Below, in pieces: positions 8,382 through 18,623 of a DNA stretch of 64,000 nt. The notes below the pieces were generated by a model. The model did no database searches. It was not told the DNA's origin and saw only the letters and a list, made by a program, of their open reading frames with translations. Numbering within the stretch: the first letter of the stretch is position 1; every line of letters begins with the position of its first letter. Source of the DNA: QQVM01 sp035341855 (GTDB lineage: Bacteria > Bacteroidota > Bacteroidia > AKYH767-A > 2013-40CM-41-45); the NCBI GenBank assembly GCA_035341855.1, contig DAOQWA010000009.1, positions 1-64,000 on the forward strand, given 5' to 3'. The position numbers and the translations under genes were made by a program.

Positions 8382-10511
8382 TTGGAACAGAAAATTAAAA
8401 TAGCTCTTGTTGGTAATCCGAACAGTGGTAAGTCTACTGTTTTCAATGCTCTTACAGGTCTTCGCCAAAAAGTTGCCAATTTTCCGGGTGTTACAGTAGA
8501 GAAGCGTACAGGGTTTACAAGCATTAAAACTATTCAGGGAAATAAAATCGAGGCAGAGATTATTGATCTTCCGGGTACCTATTCCTTGTATCCAAAATCG
8601 CCCGAGGAAATTCTTCCCTTCCAATTACTTTGCGATCCGCACAATGAGTCACATCCTGATCTAACAATAGTAGTAGCAGATGGCACCAATCTAAAAAGAA
8701 ATCTTTTTCTCTGCTCGCAAATTCTGGACCTCAAAATCCCGGTGATCCTTGTCATCAATATGATGGATATAGTTCTCCAAAAGAAAATGAGTATAGACTT
8801 TGCGGGAATATCAAAAAGACTTGGCATCCCCGTGATAGGTATGGATGGCCGCAGTGGGAAGGGTGTGCAGGAATTAAGAGAAGCTATTGTGAAACCTCTT
8901 GTATCGCCGGTCAATGATTTTATTGATGTAAGAGAATTTGCACCCGGCCTGATCGAAGAACTGAGATCTATTGTAAAAGTTGAAAGCAATTACAACGCCT
9001 TCCTTGCTGCCAATAACCTCAGTCTGATCTCCGGCTTTGAGATGCAGCAATGGAAAAAAGATAAAATTACTGCTGCATGTGAAAAGTATAATTTTGATGC
9101 ACAACAGATGCAGGCAAGGGAAACACTTGAACGATATACTGTCATTACTCAGATCTTAAAAGAACATTTAACATCGCATGAAGTCCCATTACAAAAATCG
9201 AACAGCTACAAAATAGACAGTTTCCTTACTCACAGGATCTGGGGCTACCTGATATTTATGGTGATCCTGTTCATGATCTTTCAGGTTATTTTTTCCTGGG
9301 CATCCTACCCGATGGATTGGATCGATAATGGATTTCTCATTTTGAGTGAGTTCGCCAGAGACTCATTACCCTCGGGCTTACTAAATGATCTCTTTGTAGA
9401 TGGAATCCTTGCAGGATTAAATGGCATAGTTGTTTTCGTACCGCAAATTGCATTGCTGTTTTTCTTCGTTGCAATTCTCGAAGATACCGGATACATGGCC
9501 AGGGTAAGTTTCATCATGGACAGGCTGATGAAAAAGTTCGGGATGAATGGAAAATCACTTATCCCATTGATGAGTGGTGTTGCCTGTGCTGTTCCGGCGA
9601 TCATGTCGACACGCACAATTCAAAACAGGAAGGAAAGACTCATCACCATCATGGTCACACCACTGATGAGCTGCTCAGCAAGGTTGCCGGTATATACTCT
9701 TCTTATTGCTCTTGTTATCCCCAGAGGTGACATTTTCGGTTTCAATATGCAGGGAGTAGTAATGATGATACTATATCTTCTTGGATTTGTGGCTGCCTTG
9801 GGTGCTGCCCTTGCCATGAAATACATTATAAAGAAAAAAGAACGCAGCTTTTTTGTCATGGAATTACCTATGTATAGGGTTCCACGCTGGTCATCCATCG
9901 GGATTCATGTCTTAGAGAAAGTAAAGATATTTTTGTTCGACGCAGGTAAAATCATTGTTGCTATATCTATCATCTTATGGGTTCTTTCATCATTCGGGCC
10001 AGGCGGGGTTTTTGATTCCATTGAAGCAAAATATCATGCCCAAAGTGAAAAGGGTATTATTCAGGAACATGATGTGGCAAGATTGATTCAAACAGAAAAA
10101 CTTGAGGCATCCTATGCCGGGAAATTAGGCCACCTTATAGAGCCTGCCATAGCTCCGCTAGGATTCGACTGGAAAATCGGGATTGCCTTGATCACATCTT
10201 TTGCAGCAAGAGAAGTATTTGTGGGCACCATGTCAACTATATATAGTGTCGGTGGTGATGAAAGTGTCAAACTCACCATCAAAGAAAAGATGGCCGCTGA
10301 GATCAATCCACAAACCGGTGGTCCGAGATATACTTTTGCAGTCGGTTTATCTTTAATGCTTTTTTATGCTTTTGCCATGCAATGCATGAGCACAGTAGCA
10401 GTTGTTTACAGAGAAACAAAAAGGATCCGATATCCTTTAATACAGATATTATATATGAGCGGACTTGCATATCTTGCAAGCCTGATCGTCTATCAGCTCC
10501 TGAAACCATAA
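8382..10511 (+). CDS. feoB: Ferrous iron transporter FeoB
   Basis: A 709-residue inner-membrane Fe(II) transporter. The N-terminal G domain has G1 GNPNSGKS (11-18), G3 DLPGTYSL and G4 NMMD; the membrane part has the two Gate regions (FVPQIALLFFFVAILEDTGYMARVSF, with the conserved Cys in MSGVACAVPAIM, and TPLMSCSARLPVYTLLI). The start is a TTG at 8382: a stop codon lies in frame at 8340-8342 and no ATG or GTG is found between, and the protein then begins directly with the expected MEQKIKIALVGNPN. Operon with feoA. Full length for the family; no FeoC is seen. Confidence 0.97.
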   Translation: MEQKIKIALVGNPNSGKSTVFNALTGLRQKVANFPGVTVEKRTGFTSIKTIQGNKIEAEIIDLPGTYSLYPKSPEEILPFQLLCDPHNESHPDLTIVVADGTNLKRNLFLCSQILDLKIPVILVINMMDIVLQKKMSIDFAGISKRLGIPVIGMDGRSGKGVQELREAIVKPLVSPVNDFIDVREFAPGLIEELRSIVKVESNYNAFLAANNLSLISGFEMQQWKKDKITAACEKYNFDAQQMQARETLERYTVITQILKEHLTSHEVPLQKSNSYKIDSFLTHRIWGYLIFMVILFMIFQVIFSWASYPMDWIDNGFLILSEFARDSLPSGLLNDLFVDGILAGLNGIVVFVPQIALLFFFVAILEDTGYMARVSFIMDRLMKKFGMNGKSLIPLMSGVACAVPAIMSTRTIQNRKERLITIMVTPLMSCSARLPVYTLLIALVIPRGDIFGFNMQGVVMMILYLLGFVAALGAALAMKYIIKKKERSFFVMELPMYRVPRWSSIGIHVLEKVKIFLFDAGKIIVAISIILWVLSSFGPGGVFDSIEAKYHAQSEKGIIQEHDVARLIQTEKLEASYAGKLGHLIEPAIAPLGFDWKIGIALITSFAAREVFVGTMSTIYSVGGDESVKLTIKEKMAAEINPQTGGPRYTFAVGLSLMLFYAFAMQCMSTVAVVYRETKRIRYPLIQILYMSGLAYLASLIVYQLLKP

Positions 10512-10620
10512 AAGCTGTTGCACAGGTTTTTCAACAATGAAGGTTGTTAAAAGCCGGATGCTCCGCAATTCGCAGACATTGTTTTTTTTCTAATCTTCGC
10601 TTTCAATCAAACAACGAACA

Positions 10621-11268
10621 GTGTCAACAACAGGTATCGAAAATGTTTTGTCAAAATATGTTCCGGCGGCGACGGTAAAACTCTGTGCCGGCTGGATCGT
10701 GGAAAAAAATATCCACCTTCGAATAACGCGTGGGCGTGCAACAAAATACGGTGACTATAAACCCCTGGAGCCCGGACAAGGACATCATATTTCTGTCAAC
10801 CATGACCTCAACCCCTATTCATTTCTGATCACCTTCACCCATGAAGTCGCTCACCTGCATGCTTTCATTAAATACAAGCACCGACATGAACCACACGGAA
10901 AAGAATGGAAACATGAATTCCGGCTTTTGCTGAATGAGCTGATATTATTGAATGTTTTCCCTGAGGATATCAAATCTGCCTTATTAAATTATGTAAGAAA
11001 CCCGGCAGCATCGAGTTGTAATGATCATCAACTTCATCGTGTGTTGAAGAGATACGATAAACAAGGAGAGAAGCCCGTAATCCACTTAGAGGATCTTGAC
11101 CAAGGAACCGAATTTTCAATTCACCAGTCTTCATCAGGTTTGATTTTCCGTAAAGGAGAAAAACGAAGGACGAGATATAATTGTATTGAGGTGAAAACGC
11201 AGAGAGAATACCTTGTGAGTGGCATTGCTGAAGTTGTTGTTAGGACGAGGAAGCTTGAAGTAGGTTAA
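10621..11268 (+). CDS. SprT-like domain protein (putative zinc metalloprotein)
   Basis: A 215-residue protein with a SprT-like zinc-binding fold: THEVAHLH gives the HExxH motif (His74, Glu75, His78), and PHGKEW (His92) supplies the third ligand, as in SprT/Spartan proteins. The C-terminal half (about 140-215) has short beta-like segments (EFSIHQSSSGLIFRKGEKRRTRYNCIEV) and no motif I recognise. The start is a GTG at 10621. SprT-like proteins are proteases of DNA-protein crosslinks in eukaryotes; the bacterial role is unproven. It follows feoB but is separated by 109 nt. Confidence 0.85.
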   Translation: MSTTGIENVLSKYVPAATVKLCAGWIVEKNIHLRITRGRATKYGDYKPLEPGQGHHISVNHDLNPYSFLITFTHEVAHLHAFIKYKHRHEPHGKEWKHEFRLLLNELILLNVFPEDIKSALLNYVRNPAASSCNDHQLHRVLKRYDKQGEKPVIHLEDLDQGTEFSIHQSSSGLIFRKGEKRRTRYNCIEVKTQREYLVSGIAEVVVRTRKLEVG

Positions 11269-11331
11269 CTATCCAGGAACAAATACAATAAAACATCCTT
11301 TTTCTCATTAATTGCATCACTCAAAATTAAA

Positions 11332-13014
11332 TCAATGTGCTATCAGAAACTTTTTCATCATCACTTCCTCTGACGTTTTTAATTGAAGAAAATATACCCC
11401 GTCTGATAAATTTTTTATATAAATATCTCTCTTGAAATCAGAGGTTGCGTGCAACACTTCATAATACACTTCTCTTCCATTCAGATCCAATACAGTTAAA
11501 ATTCCATCACGGCTGGTCCTCAATATACCCCGGACACTAATTAAATTATCAGCGGGAACAGGAAACAGTTCAAGACCTGATTTTCCAGTCTGTACCTCAG
11601 AAAGTCCCAGGGTTGTAGCATCGTATTTGGCAACAAATGCATCAAAACCGCCGGCGGAGATCAGATTGAAGACACCTGGACCCGGATCCATATCTACAGT
11701 GTCCTGAAAATACCCTGCAATGAACATGTTTCCTATCGAATCCACATCCACATCATTGGCCATCTCATAGCCATTACCACCGAAAATGTATGTAGCAATC
11801 AAATTCAAGAATTCATCAAACATTTCTATACATGCCTGCTGATTAATTCCTCCTCCCGAAAGGACATCTGTCCTAAACCCTGCTGTGGCCATTATTCCGG
11901 AATGAGATTTAGTAAACTCACGCAGATTTCTTCCGATGTCTGATTCGGCACCTCCGGACACTCTGGCAGTCTCGTATGTAAGAGAAGGTGAAAATTTCAA
12001 AAGCAACTGATCGGCATTCCCGAAACCCTGTATCACCGTAGATGTATTGTTCCTGTCAGGATAGACATCATCATTCATATTCCCCGCGAAATAAACTCCA
12101 CCGGCGTTTTCTAAAATCCCGAAGGGGTTAACATTGCTGACTGAACCAAAAATGGTATGATTCACATATGAACCATCAGTCGCATTAAGCCTAAGAATAA
12201 AAACTGTATTGCCAAAAGAAGAAGTGGATAAAGGAGTGCTGATGCTGTTACAAACATAATTACCGCTAGCCGCAAGTCCGCCACATGCTACTACCTCATT
12301 ACTATTCTCATTGTAGAATATACGATCAAAAGAATTGAAGCCAAAAGCTTTCACCTCACCTAACCATTGTGGAGTGGTAATCAATGGATTCCATTTACCT
12401 ATAAAACCATCACGGGTTCCGATCGAAGTTAGATTATACGAACCAAGACTCATATTGCCACCGTAAGAACCGGTGACAAGCCAGTCGGTCTGACATTCTT
12501 TCACCTGAGATATCTGTGCAGCTACAGATGACTGTATGGTCAGGTAGTTTTCGACATTTGCATTGGCATCTGTATTAAATGCAACTCCTCCTGCTGTAGC
12601 GAAATTAATCGGGCTACTTCCAACGATATTTAAGACCCCTGCATTGGTATTCATACCAAACAATGCACCGCCACCTGGTCCTTTGATGACCTGCAGATCC
12701 TGAATGAAATTGTAATTGGTTCCGTTAATCAATCCGGCTCCAGTTGTATTTTGTATTGCATTGTCACCTTCCATCCAGAAAATATCCTGTAAACTGTTTG
12801 CATTGATCACTCTTGGAATTCCGCCGTTGAGCGAAACATCAGTTGGTTGGGAAGTGATACCGGCTACCATGATGTTATCAGTTGGAAGTGATCGTAGAAA
12901 CTCGATGGAATTATATTCAATATTTCCGATGCCCTTTGCATCAATTAAAGAAATTTGTGCATTTACATAAAATCCGCAAAGCAGGATAAGCAGAGTTGTT
13001 GAAAGTGTTTTCAT
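11332..13014 (-). CDS. Secreted beta-propeller-repeat protein with C-terminal T9SS-like sorting domain
   Basis: A 560-residue protein from the ATG at 13014, which starts a good signal peptide (MKTLSTTLLILLCGFYVNAQ); the frame is open 45 bases further upstream. The body contains SBBP-like repeats typical of secreted Bacteroidota proteins (for example GNMFIAGYFQDTVDMDPGPG and DAFVAKYD near 445-480). The C-terminal 80 residues (ELFPVPADNLISVRG...DGVYFLQLKTSEEVMMKKF) are a T9SS type A sorting domain. It is convergent with the SprT-like gene. Surface or extracellular location predicted; ligand unknown. Confidence 0.85.
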   Translation of the reverse strand: MKTLSTTLLILLCGFYVNAQISLIDAKGIGNIEYNSIEFLRSLPTDNIMVAGITSQPTDVSLNGGIPRVINANSLQDIFWMEGDNAIQNTTGAGLINGTNYNFIQDLQVIKGPGGGALFGMNTNAGVLNIVGSSPINFATAGGVAFNTDANANVENYLTIQSSVAAQISQVKECQTDWLVTGSYGGNMSLGSYNLTSIGTRDGFIGKWNPLITTPQWLGEVKAFGFNSFDRIFYNENSNEVVACGGLAASGNYVCNSISTPLSTSSFGNTVFILRLNATDGSYVNHTIFGSVSNVNPFGILENAGGVYFAGNMNDDVYPDRNNTSTVIQGFGNADQLLLKFSPSLTYETARVSGGAESDIGRNLREFTKSHSGIMATAGFRTDVLSGGGINQQACIEMFDEFLNLIATYIFGGNGYEMANDVDVDSIGNMFIAGYFQDTVDMDPGPGVFNLISAGGFDAFVAKYDATTLGLSEVQTGKSGLELFPVPADNLISVRGILRTSRDGILTVLDLNGREVYYEVLHATSDFKRDIYIKNLSDGVYFLQLKTSEEVMMKKFLIAH

Positions 13015-13428
13015 GATATTGGAATTTAAATTATTCGCAAATGATATTACAATATTCAATGCTCGGATTCTACAGGATCATTCTCTAATCATCTTTTCAT
13101 TCCATTGCTCAGGTATTGAAATTAAATAATTAATTTAAACAAAATGTTACTTTAGAAACTTGATGGAAATAATCCTTAATTTCAGGATTTTTCGACGCTA
13201 TCAATATGACCTCGTTAAGCTCTGTTATTTTGAAAACGAGCACGAATGATGTATTGTGCCGGTAAATTCTACACGCAGGTTTTCTTGTCTGCACGCCATC
13301 TGAATGCATCAGTATACTAAAATCAAGCGAAAATCGAGGGATTATGTTAATGATTTGACCTTCCAGTCTCTTTTGTTTAATTTTAAAATCATCTCGTATT
13401 TTTTGTCTAACCCTTAAACCATACGCCC
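13015..13428. other. Intergenic region between two divergent secreted-protein genes
   Basis: About 410 bases with no supportable gene on either strand. The right part holds a likely promoter for the rightward gene. No repeat, tRNA or strong hairpin was seen. Confidence 0.6.
13373..13405 (+). promoter_or_regulatory. Possible promoter of the 295-residue secreted protein
   Basis: TTG (13373-13375), 21-nt gap, then TATTTTTTG (13397-13405), one T longer than TAnnTTTG. It stands 23 nt before the ATG at 13429. Confidence 0.35.
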
Positions 13429-14316
13429 ATGAAAATGAAAACTACTGCAAAATTAATTTTACTGAGTTTCATCACTGCACTATCAGTGAATGTTTCTTCA
13501 GCACAAACCTGGACATCGATTGCCACTGATCCGAGTGGTGATGCCGGGACAGGATTGGATGCAATTGACCTCTCATTTTTTTATGACGATATTGCTGACG
13601 TTATAAATTTCAGAATTGAATGCACCAATCTTTCTTCATTCAGTTCCGGTCCGGCGGCTGATTTCAGTTTCTATCTGCCTAACGGACTTGACGGAGGTTT
13701 TGGTACGGGCTATCATTGGACAGCACCAACAACTCCCGTCCATAAAATAGCAAGCGTCTATTGTGATCCCGGCGGATCAGCACCCAACAATTACACCTTT
13801 TCAACCTATGACAACAATGTTGTCCGTGCTGTCGATAATGGAATACTTTGTTCCGGTTGCATTGGAATCGATGTGGATATTGCCAACAACTGGATGATAT
13901 TTACTATGTCACGCACAAACGTGATTACTGACACCGAAATGAACGGGACTACTGCAACTATTGGCATCGTTGCAAATGCAGGTCATGATCTCGGTTGGGA
14001 CGACAACATTGTTGATAATGGCTCCTTTGTACTGGATCTTGCAACAGGAATTTCCAATAATGAAAATGACAGGGGAGTAAAAATATTCCCTTCAATCAGT
14101 CGGGGAACCGTGCATGTTCATCTTCCTGGAAGTTTACAAAATGTGGAGAAGATCACTGTCAGCAATATGGTCGGACAAACCATTAGAGACATGAGGAGTG
14201 ACCTTTCAGGAAATGTAGACCTGGATACGTATGACTTTGCAGAAGGAATTTACTTTGTATCTGTTACACTGTCTGATCAATCGCTTATCACTAAGAAGTT
14301 TATCGTCGTAAAATAA
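13429..14316 (+). CDS. Secreted protein with C-terminal T9SS-like sorting domain
   Basis: A 295-residue protein with signal peptide (MKMKTTAKLILLSFITALSVNVSSAQ). Residues 27-205 form an unassigned, probably beta-rich domain (WTSIATDPSGDAGTGLDAIDLSFFYDD...) with four Cys (YCDPGG, LCSGC and one in ECTNL). The last 85 residues (IFPSISRGTVHVHLPGS...GIYFVSVTLSDQSLITKKFIV) resemble the T9SS type A sorting domain, although the usual FPNP is changed to FPSI. I infer T9SS export. A strong terminator follows. Confidence 0.82.
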   Translation: MKMKTTAKLILLSFITALSVNVSSAQTWTSIATDPSGDAGTGLDAIDLSFFYDDIADVINFRIECTNLSSFSSGPAADFSFYLPNGLDGGFGTGYHWTAPTTPVHKIASVYCDPGGSAPNNYTFSTYDNNVVRAVDNGILCSGCIGIDVDIANNWMIFTMSRTNVITDTEMNGTTATIGIVANAGHDLGWDDNIVDNGSFVLDLATGISNNENDRGVKIFPSISRGTVHVHLPGSLQNVEKITVSNMVGQTIRDMRSDLSGNVDLDTYDFAEGIYFVSVTLSDQSLITKKFIVVK

Positions 14317-14331
14317 TTTCGCAGGCATTTG

Positions 14332-14364
14332 AAAAAGGAGGATGAGATCATCCTCCTTTTTTTT
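14332..14364 (+). terminator. Rho-independent terminator
   Basis: Perfect 13-base arms (14332-14344 and 14349-14361, core GGAGGATG/CATCCTCC), a four-base loop AGAT and a T8 run, 15 nt after the preceding stop codon. Confidence 0.92.
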
Positions 14365-14722
14365 ATTTGAGCCTAATTGGAAATCATTTGGTATAAAGAT
14401 GTTTGGAACCGGTAATTTTTTAGATTTAGATCTTGATAAAATTTGAATACTTTAAGTGATCATTGTCCCGGCCACATACAGATCTGTTGTATCGAAGTAG
14501 TGTCAAGATCTTCAAAGGATCGAATTTGAAATAAAAATAATCAAGTTTCAACACAAAGCACTTCCTTAAAAAAGCAATTTAGTTTAAGCCTTGTCGTCAA
14601 TATAATTAATTAAGCACCAATTAAAAGCCGATTTTTCTAATGATTTGGTGCATAAAAAGCAAAATCTAGTCCATTATTCATTATATTTGCCTTATACCCT
14701 ATTTTACCAAACACGGCTCTTA
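14365..14722. other. Intergenic region before the aminotransferase gene
   Basis: About 360 bases with no supportable gene. The upstream in-frame extension of the aminotransferase (from 14645) crosses the -7 element at 14682 and is therefore not counted as coding. Nothing else stands out. Confidence 0.55.
14682..14689 (+). promoter_or_regulatory. -7 promoter element TATATTTG
   Basis: Perfect TAnnTTTG 33 nt before the ATG at 14723. No TTG was found at the -33 distance. Confidence 0.45.
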
Positions 14723-16012
14723 ATGAATGAAACACTAGCTGCTCAAAATCCGGTCTCACCGGTTTCAGTGATGGCTGAAAACCTGATAGGTTCAGAAATA
14801 ATTAAACTTGCTGCCGAGATCAATGAGAAGATCAAAAATGGTGAAAGAATATTTAATTATACCATCGGAGATTTTGATCCAAAGATTTTTCCTATACCGG
14901 AAGAATTAACTCAGGAAATTATAAAAGCGTATAATCATCACGAAACTAATTATCCTGCAGCTAATGGAATTCTAAGACTTCGTAATGCAGTATCAGTATT
15001 TTTACAAGATCGTGCCGGACTGAACTATTCTGCTGATGAAATATTGATTTCCGGAGGAGCAAGACCACTGATATATGCTGTATTTACAACACTTCTTGAT
15101 GCAAATGATACGGTAGTGTTCCCTGTACCTTCCTGGAACAACAATCATTATTCACATTTAAGTTCGGCAAAAGCTATTATGGTTGAAACCACGCCTGAAT
15201 CTAATTTCATGCCGAAAGCTGCTGACTTGAAACCATATCTTGGAAATGCGACTTTGCTTGCGTTATGTTCACCTTTAAATCCTACGGGAACAGTATTCGA
15301 AAAAGATACATTGGCAGAGATCTGCGATCTGGTGATCGAAGAGAATCGGATGCGTGCCGGGAAACGAAAGCCACTATATCTTCTTTACGATCAAATTTAT
15401 TGGGTCCTTACCTTTGGCAATACAAAACATTACGACCCGGTTTCACTCCGTCCGGAGATGAGGGATTATACAATTTTCATTGACGGAATATCGAAATCTC
15501 TTGCAGCTACAGGCGTAAGAGTTGGATGGGCTTTCGGACCTGCAAACATCATCAATAAGATGAGAGCTATACTTTCTCACGTAGGAGCGTGGTCCCCAAA
15601 AGCTGAACAAGTTGCAACCGGAGAATATCTGCAACAAAAATCTAACTTCGATAAATTTCAGTTATCATTCAAAAAAGAAATTATTGGTAGGCTTGAAGGA
15701 TTTTATTCCGGATTTACTGCCCTAAAAAAAGATGGCTTTCCTGTTGATGCTATTGCGCCTCAGGCTGCAATTTATCTGACAGTGCGACTGAATCTTCGTG
15801 GAAAGAAAACAGCCGCCGGAATTACCCTGGAAACACAAAAGGAAGTGACAAAATATATTCTCGATGAGGCAAAGCTGGGTATAGTTCCTTTCTCTGCTTT
15901 CGGAGCCTCAGATGATTCTTCCTGGTATCGGCTTTCCGTTGGCACCTGCGACATCAAAGAAATTCCTGAAGTGATGAGTTCATTAAGAAAAGCATTATCA
16001 GCATTGACTTGA
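14723..16012 (+). CDS. Pyridoxal phosphate-dependent aminotransferase (class I/II)
   Basis: A 429-residue fold-type I aminotransferase. The PLP lysine is Lys258 in IDGISKSL, followed by the phosphate-binding arginine region (TGVRVGWAFG); NPTG is present in CSPLNPTGTVF and the ring-binding Asp in LLYDQIYW (Asp223). The ATG at 14723 is preferred over the open frame starting at 14645 because a -7 promoter element lies between them. The substrate cannot be told from sequence; aspartate or aromatic amino acid specificity is the usual range for such Bacteroidota proteins. manC follows on the same strand after 98 nt, with no obvious functional link. Confidence 0.88.
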   Translation: MNETLAAQNPVSPVSVMAENLIGSEIIKLAAEINEKIKNGERIFNYTIGDFDPKIFPIPEELTQEIIKAYNHHETNYPAANGILRLRNAVSVFLQDRAGLNYSADEILISGGARPLIYAVFTTLLDANDTVVFPVPSWNNNHYSHLSSAKAIMVETTPESNFMPKAADLKPYLGNATLLALCSPLNPTGTVFEKDTLAEICDLVIEENRMRAGKRKPLYLLYDQIYWVLTFGNTKHYDPVSLRPEMRDYTIFIDGISKSLAATGVRVGWAFGPANIINKMRAILSHVGAWSPKAEQVATGEYLQQKSNFDKFQLSFKKEIIGRLEGFYSGFTALKKDGFPVDAIAPQAAIYLTVRLNLRGKKTAAGITLETQKEVTKYILDEAKLGIVPFSAFGASDDSSWYRLSVGTCDIKEIPEVMSSLRKALSALT

Positions 16013-16110
16013 AAATTTAGATAATTAAAAAAACAATTCTCATTATAGAACAAATTTTCGCCTATCGACCGACTTTTACAAAACTAAACGTGTCGTACAA
16101 TTAATTCCTG

Positions 16111-17196
16111 ATGAAAAACAATTACTGTATCATCATGGCCGGTGGCATTGGAAGCCGCTTCTGGCCCATGAGTCGAAACACATTACCTAAGCAGTTCCTT
16201 GATATTATGGGTACGGGTAAAACATTGATCCGCCAGACTTATGAGCGGTTTGAAAAAATTTGCCCTGCCGAAAATATTTACATCGTAACCAACGAACAAT
16301 ATCAGGAACAAGTCTTTGCTCAGGTACCGGAGCTGAAGAAAAATCAGGTGCTTGCTGAACCTCAAAGGAGAAATACGGCGCCCTGCATTGCCTATGCTGC
16401 TTTCAAAATCTCTCAGATCAACCCTGAAGCAAACATGGTCGTTGCGCCATCAGACCATATCATCAATGATGAAAAAAGTTTTCAGGAAGCTATAAAGACC
16501 GGACTTGCTTTCACCGAAAAAAACGACGGACTTCTCACCATAGGAATACAGCCTAGCAGACCTGATACCGGCTATGGTTATATTCAGTTTAAAGAAAAAT
16601 CCGGTGAAGAAAAGTACAGCATCAATGAGGTGAAGACTTTTACAGAGAAACCAAATCTAGAGATGGCTAAGTTTTTTCTCAAGAGTGGGGAGTTTTTGTG
16701 GAACTCCGGGATATTTCTATGGAATGGGAAGGCGATACTCAACGCTTTTGAGAAAAACTTACCTGATATGTATACCCTTTTTCAGGAAGGTGGCAATGTA
16801 TACAATACATCTGAAGAAACTGATTTCATCAGAAAGACCTATGAAAAGTGTACGAATATCAGCATTGACTACGGTATCATGGAAAAGGCCAAGAACGTTT
16901 TCGTTTTAAGTGCTGAATTTGGCTGGAGCGATCTCGGAACATGGAAATCACTTTACGAAGAATTACCTCATGATAAATCAGGAAATGCCATTGTTGGTCA
17001 ACATGTGATGACTGATTCCACGACAAATTGCGTCATCAATATGCCTAAAAATAAACTGGCTGTCATTCAGGGAATGGAAAACTTTATCATCGTCGATACC
17101 GATCAGGTGTTGCTAATTTGTCCGAAAGATGATGAGCAACAAATCCGCAATCTGGTGAATGATGTTAAGTTAAAAAAAGGTGATAAGTTTATTTAG
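16111..17196 (+). CDS. manC: Mannose-1-phosphate guanylyltransferase
   Basis: A 361-residue enzyme making GDP-mannose from mannose-1-phosphate and GTP for polysaccharide, LPS or glycoprotein synthesis. The nucleotidyltransferase signature is at the start (AGGIGSRFWPMSR, then PKQFL); other family blocks are APSDHII, TEKP and WNSGIFLW. At this length it has only the guanylyltransferase domain and its short beta-helix part, without the phosphomannose isomerase domain of longer ManC/AlgA proteins. It is convergent with fumC, with just 12 bases between stop codons. Confidence 0.95.
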   Translation: MKNNYCIIMAGGIGSRFWPMSRNTLPKQFLDIMGTGKTLIRQTYERFEKICPAENIYIVTNEQYQEQVFAQVPELKKNQVLAEPQRRNTAPCIAYAAFKISQINPEANMVVAPSDHIINDEKSFQEAIKTGLAFTEKNDGLLTIGIQPSRPDTGYGYIQFKEKSGEEKYSINEVKTFTEKPNLEMAKFFLKSGEFLWNSGIFLWNGKAILNAFEKNLPDMYTLFQEGGNVYNTSEETDFIRKTYEKCTNISIDYGIMEKAKNVFVLSAEFGWSDLGTWKSLYEELPHDKSGNAIVGQHVMTDSTTNCVINMPKNKLAVIQGMENFIIVDTDQVLLICPKDDEQQIRNLVNDVKLKKGDKFI

Positions 17197-17208
17197 ACAG
17201 TCCTTCTT

Positions 17209-18603
17209 CTATCTTCCTACCATGTCTTCAGGCTTCACCCATTCGTCAAATTGGGCTGAGGTAACATAACCAAGATCAATTGCAGTTTGCTTTAATGTCT
17301 TACCTTGCTTGTGAGCCGTTTGAGCGATCTCTGCAGCTTTGTAATAGCCAATCTTAGTATTGAGAGAAGTCACCAACATCAGCGAATTCTCCAAATTACT
17401 TTTAATATTTTCTCTGATCGGCTCAATTCCAACAGCACACTTATCGTTGAAAGAAATACATACATCACCGATCAATCTTGCCGAGTGCAGGAAATTGTAG
17501 ATCATCATAGGTTTAAAAACGTTCAATTCAAAATGACCGGTTGCTCCTCCTACATTAATAGCTACATCATTTCCCAACACCTGTGCTGCTACCATGGTCA
17601 TAGCTTCACATTGAGTAGGGTTTACTTTACCCGGCATGATGGATGATCCCGGTTCATTGTCAGGAATAAAAATCTCTCCGATACCACAACGAGGACCGGA
17701 CGCCAAGAGTCGAATATCATTTGCAATTTTCATGAGAGAACAAGCAACTGTTTTCAAAGCACCATGTGTTTCTACTATCGCATCATGAGCAGCAAGGGCT
17801 TCGAATTTATTCTCTGCAGTAATAAAAGGTATTCCTGAAAGTTTGGCAATATGTTTTGCTACATTCTCTGAGTAACCCTTCGGCGTATTGATACCCGTAC
17901 CAACTGCTGTTCCTCCCAGTGCCAGCTCCGACAAATGCGGAAGTGTATTCTCGATGGCTTTGATACCGTGATTCAACTGTGAAACATAACCACTTATTTC
18001 TTGTCCAAGTGTCAGAGGAGTAGCATCCATCAAATGAGTGCGGCCAATCTTTACTATGTCCATGAAGTTTTCTGATTTCTTTTGCAATGTATCACGCAGC
18101 TTTGTCAGGCCAGGCAATGTCTTTTCCACCAGAATTTGATATGCAGCAATATGCATTGCCGTAGGAAAAGTGTCGTTGGAAGATTGTGATTTATTTACAT
18201 CATCATTGGGGTGAATGACTTTTTTATCATCTTCAAGACTACCGCCGCTTAGAACATGGGCACGGTAAGCCACCACTTCGTTTACATTCATATTCGACTG
18301 CGTTCCGGATCCGGTTTGCCAAACCACCAATGGAAACTGATCATTCAATTTACCGTCCAAAATTTCGTCGCAGACTTTGCCAATGAGATCACAGCTCTCT
18401 TTAGATAGTATTCCTGCATCGAGATTTGTAAGTGCTGCAGCTTTCTTAAGAATGGCGAATGCCCGAATGATCTCAGCAGGCATTTTATTAATATCCTCCG
18501 CAATCTTAAAATTTTCTATTGACCGTTGAGTTTGTGCTCCCCAGTAAACATGCGCAGGCACCTCTACGATACCCATTGTGTCTTTTTCTTTTCTTGTCTT
18601 CAT
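17209..18603 (-). CDS. fumC: Class II fumarate hydratase
   Basis: A 464-residue iron-independent fumarase of the TCA cycle. The superfamily signature GSSIMPGKVNP is at 319-329 with the flexible SS loop, and the catalytic His is in GRTHLMDA (His190). Substrate residues TGSGTQSNMNVNEV and SSNDTFPTAMH are intact. Last gene of a minus-strand series recX-prfB-arsC-like-fumC with small gaps. No truncation. Confidence 0.97.
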   Translation of the reverse strand: MKTRKEKDTMGIVEVPAHVYWGAQTQRSIENFKIAEDINKMPAEIIRAFAILKKAAALTNLDAGILSKESCDLIGKVCDEILDGKLNDQFPLVVWQTGSGTQSNMNVNEVVAYRAHVLSGGSLEDDKKVIHPNDDVNKSQSSNDTFPTAMHIAAYQILVEKTLPGLTKLRDTLQKKSENFMDIVKIGRTHLMDATPLTLGQEISGYVSQLNHGIKAIENTLPHLSELALGGTAVGTGINTPKGYSENVAKHIAKLSGIPFITAENKFEALAAHDAIVETHGALKTVACSLMKIANDIRLLASGPRCGIGEIFIPDNEPGSSIMPGKVNPTQCEAMTMVAAQVLGNDVAINVGGATGHFELNVFKPMMIYNFLHSARLIGDVCISFNDKCAVGIEPIRENIKSNLENSLMLVTSLNTKIGYYKAAEIAQTAHKQGKTLKQTAIDLGYVTSAQFDEWVKPEDMVGR

Positions 18604-18623
18604 GATCTTTGCAATTGAAATTT

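Noticed and set aside
8579..8989. 136-residue minus-strand frame inside feoB
   Set aside because: Antisense to the FeoB G domain; no start context or family match.
10512..10620. Terminator or RNA after feoB
   Set aside because: Only weak, short complementary segments (CAACA/TTGTT); no clear stem with T run.
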